Shown piece by piece: positions 29,620 through 42,442 of a stretch of 64,000 nt of DNA. Made by a program: the position numbers and the translations under genes. The stretch covers positions 333,001 through 397,000 of the forward strand of contig JAVKOQ010000014.1 in the NCBI GenBank assembly GCA_031835245.1. The letters are read 5' to 3'. The stretch's first letter is position 1, and each line of letters starts with the position of its first letter. Source of the DNA: Balamuthia mandrillaris. Lineage: Eukaryota > Discosea > Longamoebia > Balamuthiidae. Under the pieces are notes generated by a model. It was not told where the DNA came from and made no database searches. It saw only the letters and a program-made list of their open reading frames with translations.

Positions 29620-31952
29620 GTTCAAACGAGCCAAAATACCAACAAACAAAAAAAAAAGGGCAAAGAAAAACCAATACCAATCTACACACCTGCTGAAGGA
29701 AGAAGAAGGTCACTTCGAGAAGTTATCAATACTAACTCCCGAAAGATGATAGGCCGAAAGATGGAGATGAGGGTCCTGCGAAACGCCTTTGACACCTTCA
29801 TGCAAGATGGTAATTGCTTTAAAGCGGTGCTCATCAAAGGACAGGCGGGAATGGGCAAGACTGCGATGGTTCGAGAGTTGCTCAATTGGAATGAAGGCGG
29901 AGTGTTGCAGATTGATGGACAAGCTCCAGAGATCGAGAAGAACACACCCTACTATATCTGGCAGGAAATATTGAGCAGTGCTTTTGCCGTTTCCGTTATG
30001 GATGAGCTGCGTGCCTCATTTCATCAGCATTTCAAGAGATTTGTCACTAACAATCCCAAGTTTGAGAAGTACCTAGCAGTGTTGAACCCTTTGCTGGTCA
30101 CTCAGTTTCCTGAAACAGAAGGCTTGTTTACGTTCTTTTTGCTGTCTTGTGCCTTTCTGCCTTATCCATTCCTTTTTTGTCTTGCTCATTTTGTTTGCTT
30201 CATTCTTGCAGAGTCAAAACAACTAGGAACAAAGGATCGACGAGACAAGCTTCATGAGATACTTGCATGGACGCTCAGAGAATTTCGGCGTGCCAACGGC
30301 AACCGACCCATTGTTTTAGTTCTGGAGAACTGTCACTGGTTGGACAGCGCCAGTTGGAACGTCATCACTTATATGATCGATGTAAAGGTTCCTCATGGCA
30401 TTTTCTTGGTGCTTACGGCCAGACCTCCCCAAGAGCATACACCGGCAAACGCAATGGTTTCTTGTTTTTATTCTTGTCCTTCTTCCTCCTTCTCACCTTT
30501 CTTAACACCTAAGAATGAAGAAGTGGACGCAAGCATATTGATAGAAGCGAAAGAAAAAATGGAAACTCTAGCTGCAAACATCAAGTTTCTGGAAGAAGCT
30601 CATCCGGATATAACTGTAACCATCACCTTAGACCGCATGAGCAACGAACAAATAGCAGAATTGGCCAAGGTTGTAATGAATAGAACTGAACTGACCAAAA
30701 TGGAAGAAGAAATTCTTTTCTCTAAATCACAAGGCAATCCTATGATCGCGATATCTTTGGGTATTCTCTATCTGCCTTCCTCTCCTTCCCTCCTTGTTAT
30801 TTATTTGTCATTTAGTCTTCGATTTACGAGTTGTTGATAATTCTTTTTTCTATATTCTTTTTGTTTCCTGATTACTCATTCTCGTTCTATTTTCGGCTGT
30901 AAAGCATTAACTCTTCCGAAACTCAAACTGGTGTTCATCGGTGACATATGCTTCTTTGATCCATCCACCATACACCAACTTCCTTGCTCAGTGGAGAGCG
31001 TGATAACCAGCACAGTGGACAAGCTCTCTATCAACCAACAAATCGTGCTGAAAGTGGCGTCCGTGATCGGCTCTCGTTTTTCTGCTGTGCAGCTAGGGAA
31101 CATTCTTGAGAAAGCGGGCAAGGACAACAATCTCGGACAAGAACAGCTCGTCACGGAACTGCAGGCGTTAACACAGATGGGCATGTTGTCTGTTGCTTTG
31201 GATGGTGATGACATGCTTTATTTCTTTGAGAATCCGTTTGTTCAAAGTTAGTTCCATTCTTCTCCCTCGTCTTATTCTTTTCGTTCTCTGTTCTATCTTT
31301 CTTTGGGTTTATTCATTACTTAAATGAACTCATGAAATAACAATACAATGAAAACAGAGACGATTTATGGTATGCTACCATTTGCAGAGCGCTACGAGTA
31401 CCATGCGATCATTGCAGATTGGTATGAACGATGCTTTTCCACCAATAGTGCATCGCATTACCCTGTTCTTGCCTATCATTGGCACAGAGCGCAAGACTTT
31501 TCCAAAGCTATTCGCTACTACGACCTTGCTGGTGAGTTTGCGTTCAACAATTATGCTGGCAGTGAAGCTTCTTCTAGCTGGTTGCAAGCCATCAAGCTGT
31601 ATGAACGTCTTCTCCATATGTTCTCATCTTTGTCAACATTGACGCCTCCGCTGCATGACGAACAGAAAGGAAAAGAAGACAAACAGCCAAGAAGGACAGT
31701 TGTGATGGGGTTGGAAAAAGATTCACAGTTGCAGTTGGGAAGGTGGTACAGGATGATTGGTTTGGCCAAAGGGCAGGTCGGGTACCTCCAGGACAGCGTC
31801 AACTTTACTAAGAAGGCAGTACGAATTTTGGGAATGCCACTACCAGATACGGATGATGCTATAGATAGAGGTTCGTCTTTCTTGCTTTGTTTCAGTTCTT
31901 CATTTCTGCCAAGCTGGACGGCGAGCGTTCCTTTCTGCGCATCATCTCATCT

Positions 31953-32011
<59 letters not shown>

Positions 32012-33811
32012 GCGCAAAAGAGATTAGCCATGTGCTCAAAAAAGTGTTGGTGTACCACATGTATCCCTCTCATTTCGTTGGAAGGCGCAAGTATGATCCC
32101 TACATAAACGAATTATTGGAGGGCTACAAGCGACTAACAATGTACCTATTCTTGTTGTTGCTGTTCTTGTCGTTCTTGTTCTTCTTGTTCCTCTTCCGCT
32201 TCCTCTTTCTCTTCTTCTGGTTCTTCTTCTCCGCCATTATCTGCCACAACTTAGCCTTCTTTGCATTTTTCTCACTCATATTTATAGATCAGCTGTCTTG
32301 TTATCATGGGACAACAAAATAGCAACTCTGATAACTTTACAACGGTCGTGTTTGGCAGAACAATGCAACAGTCTGACGGAAAGAGCTTTTGCATACGCCT
32401 ACCTCCTCGTACATGTCAATCGTTTCTCCAACAATTGGAGCACGTTTGCTGGTTATCATTGGAAATGGGTCAAAAACCTTTTTCAACACAAATGCAACGC
32501 TCTCATTCAACAAATAGATGACGAAATTCAACAGCAAGACGCTGTCAGGAAAGAAAAGAGAAAAGAAGAAAGAGTACACAAGTTAGACACTTCTTCATCG
32601 AAATCAGAAAAGCGTTTGGCAAAATCTTTATTAGAAACGAGAAGTCAGGTTCTGATTGTGGGGGAACCAAGCGTCTCTCTTTGCCAACTGCTTCGATGTT
32701 TAGAAGAGATGACAAAATGTTTGACAGCAGTAGGCGAACACCTTGAAAGCGACAGCACTAAAACATATTGGCTCCTCATGTTGTACTTGCAAGGGGAGTT
32801 GGACAAAGGCATTCAACTTGCTGATGAGCTCTTGGAAAACGTCCAAACTCGCAAATATCAAACCAACGAAGAAGCCGCCATTCGAATGAAAACGATGATT
32901 CTCATTCGGTTTGTTTATTATGCTTCTATTATTTTTTAAATACGTAGTTCTCTATTTTGTCTTTACTCATATTTTGCTTTTTCCAAATAACAGAAAGGGC
33001 GACTGGGAGTCAGTGGAGCGGTACAACAAAGAAATGGTCGATAAGAAACTGCATCTAATAAGTCCTTCCATCCATTTTGCCTTCCTGCTTCGCGTGGCCT
33101 CCTGCTACTTGGCCAACGGACAAATGGACGCCGTTCGAGCGAACTTGATGTGTGCTCTTTCTCTCTGGGAAGACACCTTCTTGGAACAGATACGAATCCT
33201 TGCACCCCTCCAACTCGCTTTTGAGGAGAGCGCTGCGCTATGGGAGTACGGAATCGCTGTGAGACAGAAATCAAGACGAAAAGAGAATGACCTTAGAGAT
33301 GAAACGGAACTGAGTGAATGTGTGAGACGGTGCGAGTTTGTGGTGGACAAATTCTGGAAGATGAGTACCATCTATAGCCTTGGGAGATGTGGAGCTTGGT
33401 ACGCTCAAGGCGTGTTCTTTGCTCTTTCCGGAATGGTTGAAAAGGTTTCATACTACGTTCATTACCTGTTTATGTCTTCATCACATTGATAGTATTCGTT
33501 AAACAAAACAACAAAAACAGGCACACCGTTGCTGGAACCATGTATCTAAATTGTGCAGAAGTGCACCTAATTTTCTTCCAGTGGAACGAGCACTTGTTAA
33601 ACTCGCCAAAGCACGCTTCCCACAAAATGCAGACACTGCAAAAGCGGTCCGACAGGCAACAGCAGCAATGGCGGATTTCGAACGGATGGGTTACCAACCA
33701 TATGCTCAACAATGCAAGCAGCTTCTTTCTTCCTCTTGTTCTTCTTCCGCGTCTTCTTCTTCCTTCTGCCTTCTTAAGGCAGAATTGACGTTGCAAGGTT
33801 GTCAGGACTGA
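27181..33811 (+). CDS. ADCY10: Soluble adenylyl cyclase, ADCY10 type
   Basis: In animals this makes cAMP in response to bicarbonate, Ca2+ and ATP. The start is 27181 (MEENKKTMERVVRGRG). The first class III cyclase domain has the two metal Asp residues in VVFVDISGFTPL and EYGGDVIKFAGDALLIAW; the Lys of VIKFAGD corresponds to the residue that contacts bicarbonate in human sAC. The second domain has GAVFVAVFGLPHMTLEDDAV and CVVGDSVNLSARL, keeping the transition-state Asn and Arg. A NACHT/AAA-like NTPase follows, with P-loop IKGQAGMGKTAMV (about 29831) and Walker B-like VLVLENCHWLDSASW (about 30316). The rest is a long TPR-like helical tail (AKARFPQNADTAKAVRQA near the end). About fifteen exons; stop 33809-33811. 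Both half-sites look complete, so activity is expected. It lies 467 nt downstream of the IP3 receptor in the same orientation. Confidence 0.93.
29567..29613. repeat. (CT)n tract in adenylyl cyclase intron
   Basis: About 22 CT units in the intron after the exon ending QPLDHILVK, before the exon GKEKPIPIYTPAEGRRR. Confidence 0.9.
31957..32008. repeat. (CT)n tract in adenylyl cyclase intron
   Basis: About 24 CT units immediately upstream of the exon beginning EISHVLKKVLVYHMYP. Confidence 0.9.
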
Positions 33812-33980
33812 TGAAGCGAGTTCGTGAGAAATGTAAAAAGGTTGCGGCAGTGCCTCTAAAAATACATACAAACAAACAAATTATTTCATCTGCCTACCGT
33901 GCAACTCAGAATCATATACCTCTTGGCTTGCTTTATGTATCGGGTAATGATGGTAAAAGATCTGGGATACTTTCGACAAG

Positions 33981-34053
33981 GGCGCCATGGCGTAGTTGGC
34001 AGCGCGTCTCCCTAGTAAGGAGAAGGTCGTGGGTTCGAATCCCACTGGTGCCT
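33981..34053 (+). tRNA. tRNA-Thr (anticodon AGT)
   Basis: 73-nt cloverleaf read by eye. The acceptor stem GGCGCCA pairs with TGGTGCC (one G-T), the D stem is GCGT/GCGC with an AGTTGGCA loop, and the anticodon stem TCTCC/GGAGA encloses the loop CTAGTAA, giving anticodon AGT. The T arm is GTGGG-TTCGAAT-CCCAC. A/B boxes are in the normal places and there is no intron. It is followed by a T-run (34059-34064, 34070-34078) suitable as a Pol III terminator. An identical copy lies at 41165-41237 on the other strand. Confidence 0.95.
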
Positions 34054-34277
34054 CTTTCTTTTTGGTATTTTTTTTTTCAGTTGCGGCGGCCTTATAACAC
34101 CAACCGTTGCTATTTTTTTTTTATTTTTTTTTTTTTTTTTTGCAATTCTTTTTGTTTTTTTCTTTATTTTTTTTCTTGGGCGTTGAGGCTGTTCTCGTGT
34201 CCCTCGTCTTCGCCACCTTCGTTTCTTCTCCCTTTTCTTCTACAACTTACTGATGCCATTACCATCCTCTCATATCC

Positions 34278-35095
34278 TCACGTTGTGTAGATCCGTGGCT
34301 CCCCCCAAACGTTGTTGGATGGTATGTACGTTACATCATCGGCTTTGCTGTTCAGATAGGTGTTAACGCGCAGGTCCTCACTGGATGAAGCACGCAGCCG
34401 TCCTCTCTCGTTTAGCTGCAGTTGATTGTTGATAATAAAGTTATACCAAGTAAATGATACCAGGCCCCACACCACGTCTGAGATGTTGATGGGAATGAAA
34501 GTCAACCAGCCCAGTTTCTTGCCCATTATGCCATCTCCCTGCACGCCATCCCCGCACCATAAGAACAAACTGAAACAAGAAACAGGAAGGAAAAAAGAAA
34601 GAGCTGATAGAAAGGAATGAAGAATGTAACCTGCAGAGGGAACACGACTAACATGTGGACATAAGACACAAAGAGACCAAAGAAAAGCCCACGAAGGAGG
34701 TAGTGCGGCCGACGACCGGGTATGATCAGCAAAGCCATGCCCCACAACATGCCCCACACCAGCTTGTTGTAGAGCCAAACGGGCTCGTATGGGAAAGGAG
34801 AGAGGTCCGTCCGTAGCAGCCGCATCAGCTGTATGCCGTACATGAACAAGATGGCCAGTGCATTGAAAGCCCCACCAAGCGCACCTTTGGTTTTAGAGAA
34901 GAGAGTTTGTCAAACCAAAGCAGTTGCGGAACAAACTTCACTCCTCCTCTGCTCTCCTGTGCGCAAAACAGGATGAGCGAAAAAAAAAAAGAAAGAAAAC
35001 GAACCACAACCGGCGGCGATGGTGACCCTGCTGAGCAGCTGACTGCGCACCAACAAGCCCCACGCCCAGGCCCATCCCTCCCTGCACGACACCAT
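34278..35095 (-). CDS. Integral membrane protein of unknown function
   Basis: Three exons (35005-35095, 34631-34884, 34278-34538) join in frame to 201 aa. I do not recognise the family. Visible: a first hydrophobic stretch around VTIAAGCGALGGAFNALAIL, small-residue-rich as in packed helices; a second at LVWGMLWGMALLII; a third at LFFGLFVSYVHMLVVFP; and a fourth around FIPINISDVVWGLVSFTWY. The tail from about residue 160 is polar and predicted cytosolic. There is no signal peptide; the first 15 residues (MVSCREGWAWAWGLL) are Trp-rich. The start at 35095 fits the frame of the later exons. Its 3' end lies 225 nt from the tRNA-Thr. The gene model is well supported by splice phase; the function is unknown. 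Confidence 0.75.
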
Positions 35096-35431
35096 TATAT
35101 ATTCCCGGCGGCCTCCTTCCGCTGCGCACCCCCCTTTTTTTTTTTTTTTTACAAATTTTTTCTTTTTTTCTTATTTCTTCTATTTTAATTCGAAATTAAT
35201 TGGGAGGAGGAGGCAGGAGGCCTCCTTTTCTGTATAACAAAGAGCATCATGTTTATTTTTATTTTTATTTTTTGTTTTGCTTTGTTGTTGGTTGTTGTTG
35301 TTGTTGTTGTTGTTGAAACAGAAGTTAAAGCATTGATGATGATGATGGTGATGCTGATGACAGAAGACAAGGCCTGGAGTAAACAAGTCAAAAGAGGTAA
35401 GGGAGGCTATTTAATGGTGCCACGCCTTGCT
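35096..35431. other. Intergenic region between two minus-strand genes
   Basis: 336 nt containing T-rich runs (35131-35175), a GTT/GTTGTT block (35284-35315) and an ATG/GAT block (35333-35358). It should contain the 3' UTR of the hydrolase and the promoter of the membrane protein. No gene was seen. Confidence 0.5.
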
Positions 35432-37261
<1,830 letters not shown>

Positions 37262-37707
37262 CTTCCTCTACTTTGTTTTTTGCATCAAACAACAGACCGT
37301 GCAGAGTGGGAGGGTCTCCTCTTCTGCTGTTTGCTGTCTTTTTCCAAACGTCAAATGTTTCAGCCGCGCCATTTTTTTCTCCCCCCTAAAGGGTCATCCC
37401 ACGCGATGTGTTTGGAAGGGGGAGAAGAACGTGCGCGCCCGCAAACAGAGCGGCAGGCAGCCTCCTCGTTTTTCCACCCAAAAGTCATTCCACTTTCCCT
37501 CTCTCTTCCCTTTCCTTTTCTTCGGCTTCTCGCTACATTTTTGGTGGTGCAATAAAAGTTAGTTTTTCAAACAACCATACAAAAATCAGAAAGGTGGTTA
37601 ATGATCTGAGATAATCTGATCAATAATTATCAGTCAATTACTGCGATTTCGTCGAAAATTTTGAAAAATAATCCTAATAAATATTTCCTTGAATAAAGTG
37701 CTATTTT
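37262..37707. other. Intergenic region, hydrolase promoter and SAP-protein 3' flank
   Basis: About 445 nt between the start of the hydrolase gene and the stop of the SAP-motif gene, both on the minus strand. It is pyrimidine-rich at 37360-37540 and AT-rich at 37560-37700. A forward ORF here has no recognisable domain. Confidence 0.5.
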
Positions 37708-40700
37708 TTATTTGGAGGATTGCGCGAGATGCAATGGAGCTAAACGAGCTCGGCGAGAGAGCCCAACTCTACGGAGGCGGTTGGTGGTGGTAGGGGAAGA
37801 GGCAGCAGCAGAAGTTGAAGTTGCAGTCGCATTCGTAGAAGGTTTGCGTTGGTTTACATTCGAAGCGACAACAACCCTGTTTGGATAGCTGAAACTGCTC
37901 TTTTTTGTGTGTTGTCGCGTTGTTGACGGTCTTTTCCGTTGTTGTGCTGTTGTTTCCTTCTTCTCTTCTTGTTCTTCCTCTTCCTCTTGTTTCTTCTCCT
38001 CCTCTTCTTCACCCTGTTCTTCCGGTTCAAGCTTTTGCACTGCTTTGGCTCCGACGGTTTTGCTTCTCTTAGTACTGTCGGCTCTGTTTCGCTCTTTCTT
38101 TTGTAGAGTTGTTGAAGAAGGTGGTGGCGAAGAAGCGGCTAAAGGACTTTCATCGCCACGTTGTTGTTCACCACCCAACAATAACCGTTGAATCAGTTCA
38201 TTTTTGCTGCCGCCCACTTTCAACTTCCGCTCCTTCAACATCTGTTTTAGCTCCGGTAACTTCATCTTCTTCAACAGGTCTTCGTTGAGATTGGCTTCTT
38301 CCTTAGGCACATTTTCTCTCACTGGTTTTTGTTGTTTTTCTTCTTCCGTTTGGTCTTCTGTATCGGGTGAAGAGGACTCAACGTCAATTTGTTGCGTGAG
38401 ATCGTCTATCCTTGATTTCTTTGTATTGTTGTTTTTGTTGTTCTTTTGCTCTGCCGTATTTTCAATTTTCTTTCGTTTCTTCGTTTGTTCCTTTCTTGGG
38501 TTGGATGTGCGATCATTTCTTCCAATCTGGTCACTGCTTTCTCGTGTATCTGATCCGTTACTGTTTTGTTGTTCAGTTGGTTGCTGTTGTGGTGATTGTT
38601 TGTTTGTTATTCGCATCGCTGTTGTTGGCCTCTCTTCCTTTTCTTCCTGTTCGTTTTGTTTCTCTTCTTGTTCTTTTGTTTGTTCTTCCTCACTCTTTTC
38701 GCCCTTGTTTTTCTCTGTTTTTCTCCGCTTCATAGATCGCGCCTTTTCTTCTTTTTGTTTTAGCTCTTCCTTTGCTCCGCTATCTCTTGACTGTGTTGTT
38801 TTCTCCTCTTGGGTTGAAGAATAACCGTTTTGCAACAGCCGTTCGATCAACTGTTGTTTGTTTCCTCCGACTTTCAGCTTCCGTTCTTTCAAAAGCAGTT
38901 TCAAGTCTGGTAGGCTCTTTTTCTGTAAAAGCAACGGCTCGTTTGTAGCTTTGTCGACGTCCTTCGACTGAGCGCTTGATTCTGGTTTGCTTTCTTTCGC
39001 GTTTTCTCTGTCCTTCTTGTCTTCTTTCTTTCGGTCAATTTCCTTTCCTTTATCATCCTTCTCTTCGTTTTCAACAGTGGTTGCCCGATCGCCTTCTTCC
39101 TCCTCTTCTTCTTCTTCATGTTCTTTTTGAAACTCATCATTTCCCTGCTTTAGCAAGTTCTTTATGTTTTCCTTGAAGCTTTCTTTCATCACTGGTTTCT
39201 TCTTGTTCTTATCGGTTTTTGAATTTTTGTTCCTCCGCTCATCGTCCACATTCGGTTTCATGATGGAATTTTTCGAAGGTGAAGAAGAAGCAGAAGGAGT
39301 TGATGACGAAGAAGATGAAGAAGAGAGAGCAGTTGAAGGACTTATCGTGGCACCATCATCAAAGTCTGCTTCTCCCACAAATGTGCCACAAGGATCCTCC
39401 TCTCGAAAGTACTTCACATGAAGCCGTTGATTGAAACACACTCGCCTTCCTCCGTAGTTCCCAAAGTTTTGTTGATAGTAGTCAGAACGCTTAAAGTCAG
39501 CAAGAATGCCGTCCACCTTGCGCGCTTTCTTCCACCGTTGAGGGAGGGAGCTCAATGGCACGAACAAACGAATGGCCATCACTCGGTCACTCTCCAGCCG
39601 AAGCACCAGAGCATCGCTCTCACAGGATGAACTTCGACTTCGGTCAACATGAAAGGTTCTACCCGTATTCTTAGAGGCCTTTTTGCCTCCCTTGCCATTG
39701 CCGTTACCTGCTTGGCTGTTCTCTCTCGCCAAAGGATCCTTCTTCCAGAACAGATCCACATCGAAGCTAGCCTCCTCCAGATGGTAGCAAATCTCTCTTT
39801 GCTTGGGATTAAGTTTGTCCATAGGGCCATAACTCAATGTGCAGGAAATGAGACCTTCGTGTGGAAACCGTGCAGCACCTTTCTTCTTACCGCCTCCTCC
39901 GGAACTGCTGCTCTTCATCTCCAAAGGACCACTGAGGTCTTTGTCAACCCGTAAACAAAACCACCATCCCAACTCCTCGCCGATATTTTGTCCGCCATCT
40001 AACTCCTTTCGACGGCTGTACTTGCTCTTTTTCTTAGATGCTTCCTCCTCTTCCGTTTTCTCCTTTTCCTCTTTTTGTTCGTTGTTTTCGTTCTTTTTGT
40101 TGTTTTTCTTCTTGTCGTTTTGTTCGTCTGCTTGCGTCTTGTCTCCTTCTTGCGCTTTTGGTTTTGGTTTTATGGCTGGCGGCAAGTGAGAGTCTTCGGG
40201 GACGCCGCTAACCACAAACTTGCGCTCTTCGTCGTCCAAAACCACCAACCGCAACAACCATCCTTCCTTTGCTTTCGCCGGTGTCCTTTTTGTTGCACCT
40301 TTCTGTCCTCGTGTTCTCTTTCCTCTGGCTCTTCCCTCTACTGCTTCCACTTCTCCTTCACTTCTTTCTTCCTCTTCATCCTCTTCTTCTTCTTCGTCCT
40401 CTTCTCCTTCTTCGGAGGAATCAAGCTCGACGTAGTTGACCATGGATCGTTTGGTAACATTGCGAGAGGAGCGCCGCCGCAAGTTCCATCCTTCTCCCTC
40501 TTGGCTCTCCTCCTGACTAAACTCGGAGCCTAACAACGCGTCTTTGTTCGCGCTGCCACCTTCCTGCCGAAGGAACGAGCACCAGGCCTTCAGGTCAGCA
40601 ACCTCCCGTTCATGCTCAGTTCTTTTCCGCTTCACCCCTCTTCCTTGTTGTGCTTGCTCTTTCTTTGTCCTCTTGGTCGGGCTTGTTGCTGCTACTCCTT

Positions 40701-41043
40701 CTCCCTTTGGTGGTTGGGGACCTTTTCTGTTGGAGGTGGCAGCGGGCACCTCTTCTTTAGCTTCTGCTTCTTCTACTTCTTGCTGTTGCTGCCGCTTCTG
40801 TTTTTTGGAATCACTTCGTGAGGGAGCAGCTTCCGCTGCGTTCTTTCTTTGTCGCTTGCTTGCAGAGGAAGTCGATCGAGTGCCCGTTTGGCGTCCTCTG
40901 GTTCCTCCTCCTTTTCCGTTGATTGGCGCAGTGGTTGCGGTTGTTGCCTTTCTCTTCTTGCTTGCAGTGGCAGCTTTGGGCGTTTCTTCAGCGGAGCTCA
41001 GCAGCACGTTCTCTTGCGACTCCTCCGCTTGAGAGTCCTCCAT
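37708..41043 (-). CDS. Large intronless nuclear protein with two SAP motifs
   Basis: A single exon of 1111 aa starting MEDSQAEESQENVLLSS (41043). The frame is open further upstream but that part looks like UTR. Two SAP DNA-binding helices are clear and near-identical in core: LPDLKLLLKERKLKVGGNKQ (about 38895-38845) and LPELKQMLKERKLKVGGSKN (about 38265-38200). N-terminal half: basic, Lys-rich stretches with likely nuclear localisation signals (KKRKATTATT, KRKRTEHE) and an acidic block (EEGEEDEEEEEDEEEE). A central globular region has ordered composition (ELGWWFCLRVDKDLSGPLEM; SDALVLRLESDRVMAIRLFV; RRVCFNQRLHVKYFREEDPC). The rest alternates E/K/Q repeats. This suggests a chromatin- or matrix-associated protein. 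I could not name the central domain. The lack of introns in 3.3 kb is unusual for this window. Confidence 0.85.
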   Translation of the reverse strand: MEDSQAEESQENVLLSSAEETPKAATASKKRKATTATTAPINGKGGGTRGRQTGTRSTSSASKRQRKNAAEAAPSRSDSKKQKRQQQQEVEEAEAKEEVPAATSNRKGPQPPKGEGVAATSPTKRTKKEQAQQGRGVKRKRTEHEREVADLKAWCSFLRQEGGSANKDALLGSEFSQEESQEGEGWNLRRRSSRNVTKRSMVNYVELDSSEEGEEDEEEEEDEEEERSEGEVEAVEGRARGKRTRGQKGATKRTPAKAKEGWLLRLVVLDDEERKFVVSGVPEDSHLPPAIKPKPKAQEGDKTQADEQNDKKKNNKKNENNEQKEEKEKTEEEEASKKKSKYSRRKELDGGQNIGEELGWWFCLRVDKDLSGPLEMKSSSSGGGGKKKGAARFPHEGLISCTLSYGPMDKLNPKQREICYHLEEASFDVDLFWKKDPLARENSQAGNGNGKGGKKASKNTGRTFHVDRSRSSSCESDALVLRLESDRVMAIRLFVPLSSLPQRWKKARKVDGILADFKRSDYYQQNFGNYGGRRVCFNQRLHVKYFREEDPCGTFVGEADFDDGATISPSTALSSSSSSSSTPSASSSPSKNSIMKPNVDDERRNKNSKTDKNKKKPVMKESFKENIKNLLKQGNDEFQKEHEEEEEEEEGDRATTVENEEKDDKGKEIDRKKEDKKDRENAKESKPESSAQSKDVDKATNEPLLLQKKSLPDLKLLLKERKLKVGGNKQQLIERLLQNGYSSTQEEKTTQSRDSGAKEELKQKEEKARSMKRRKTEKNKGEKSEEEQTKEQEEKQNEQEEKEERPTTAMRITNKQSPQQQPTEQQNSNGSDTRESSDQIGRNDRTSNPRKEQTKKRKKIENTAEQKNNKNNNTKKSRIDDLTQQIDVESSSPDTEDQTEEEKQQKPVRENVPKEEANLNEDLLKKMKLPELKQMLKERKLKVGGSKNELIQRLLLGGEQQRGDESPLAASSPPPSSTTLQKKERNRADSTKRSKTVGAKAVQKLEPEEQGEEEEEKKQEEEEEQEEKKETTAQQRKRPSTTRQHTKKSSFSYPNRVVVASNVNQRKPSTNATATSTSAAASSPTTTNRLRRVGLSRRARLAPLHLAQSSK

Positions 41044-41164
41044 GCTGCGTCTCCCTTTCTTCGTTTCTCTTTTTTGTTTTCCTCTCAACCCAAAATATTT
41101 CCAAGAATGAGAAACAATTAAGAATAAATTTAAAAAAAATTGGAAATACAAACAAAAAAGAAAG

Positions 41165-41237
41165 AGGCACCAGTGGGATTCGAACCCACGACCTTCTCCT
41201 TACTAGGGAGACGCGCTGCCAACTACGCCATGGCGCC
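41165..41237 (-). tRNA. tRNA-Thr (anticodon AGT), second identical copy
   Basis: The reverse complement is base-for-base the 73-nt tRNA-Thr at 33981-34053. The match continues into the flanks: both share the leader TTCGACAAG directly before the acceptor stem and the trailer CTCTTTCTTTTT after it, the latter serving as a Pol III terminator. It lies 121 nt upstream of the SAP-protein start, on the same strand. Confidence 0.95.
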
Positions 41238-41480
41238 CTTGTCGAAAATATCAGTTCTATTTTGCGACTACGTTCGAAAAAAACATTCGACTCTCGGCTT
41301 TCGTTTTTCCTGCTGGCTGAAAAGAAATGGCGTGGGATAAAAGGGCAGCAAATTTGCCCTGCGCTTCCCTGCTTCTTTTCGCGGGGAAAATTAGCGTCGA
41401 CAAAGACCACCGCCAAACCAAACCGTTGTGCGTTGGTCTTATGGTTTTGGTGCGCTGCTCCAAAGTCTGTTCGAACAGGG

Positions 41481-42442
41481 ATGGGGCGCTTGCGGTTCTG
41501 TTTGCTCACCCGCGGTTCTACTGCAGTGGAACTTTTTTCTGCTCCTCACAGCTCTTCCTCACTAGTTTCATCAGCCACCCTCTCGCCTTTCACTGGTCTA
41601 TCCGCCACACGGTCGCTGACTTACTCCTCGCGCTTAAAAGCCGTGGCAGCTATGATCGACCGTGAAGAGGGACCCATTTTGGACATTGGCTACGACCACG
41701 CCCACCTCCTTCACCTCTTGCACAAAGAGGGCAGAACGAACCTCTGGGGAACGGACCTCAACACACGGGTCAAGGCCACCGCCTACCAGAAACTGGTTTG
41801 GAAACCGCCTCACATACCTCAGCTGCTGGTTGCCAACGGCTTTGCTCCCTTTGAACCTGGCTTCATCAAACAAGGTTTCCTCCTCTTCTCTTCACACTTT
41901 TCTCGTTGTTTACTTTTGTTTTTGAAAAAAAAAAAAAAACAGCGGTGATGGCCGGGCTCGGCCAAGACGTGATGGTGAATATGCTCGACCGCTTTTTCGG
42001 ACACGCGAAGCAGCTGCGACGGCTGGTGCTCTGCCCAACAAGCCTTTTCTCGCCCACACTGCGAGAATACCTCAAAAGCCATCACTGGCGCATCGTCCAG
42101 GAGGACCTCGTCGCAGAAAACCAACAGTTCTACACTGTCATAGCGGCGCAGCCAATGGCAGCGGACCAGCAGGCTCCTCCTTTGGAGGGAGTGTCGTTGT
42201 ACTTTGGCCCTATCCTCACGACGTCGCCTTCGCTTCGGCCTCTGATGAAGGAGTATGTGAAGGAGGTATACCGACTGGTGCCTTTTGCCAGAGGGGCTCA
42301 TCTTGGTCCTACACTGCTTCAACAACTTGAAGAACTTGATCGGCAACAAGCACAACCACACGAACAAGAACTTCCGTCTGCTTCTTCCCATAAAACACCT
42401 TCTTCTTTGCCCACGTCTCCCTCACAACCGCAAACCACATAA
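41481..42442 (+). CDS. TrmK-like tRNA (adenine22-N1)-methyltransferase family protein
   Basis: SAM-dependent methyltransferase of the bacterial TrmK (COG2384) family, which makes m1A22 in tRNA. Exons 41481-41874 and 41943-42442 give 297 aa. The start MGRLRFCLLTRGSTAVELF begins a Ser/Arg-rich, acid-poor leader of about 45 residues that looks like a mitochondrial presequence. Then come the helix SRLKAVAAMI, motif I PILDIGYDHAHLLHLLHK, the acidic end of strand 2 (GTDLNTRVKA), a strand ending VANGFAPF, and the family's hallmark loop VMAGLGQDVMVNML (bacterial IAGMGG-x-L-I-x-x-I-L). RLVLCPTSL and ENQQFYTVIA match later strands. The C terminus is Gln/Ser/Pro-rich. The family assignment is fairly strong; mitochondrial location and the target base are inference. 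Confidence 0.78.

Noticed and set aside
29641-29945. ORFs antisense to the adenylyl cyclase NTPase exon
   Set aside because: No motif, and the sense strand carries a clear P-loop and conserved domain order.
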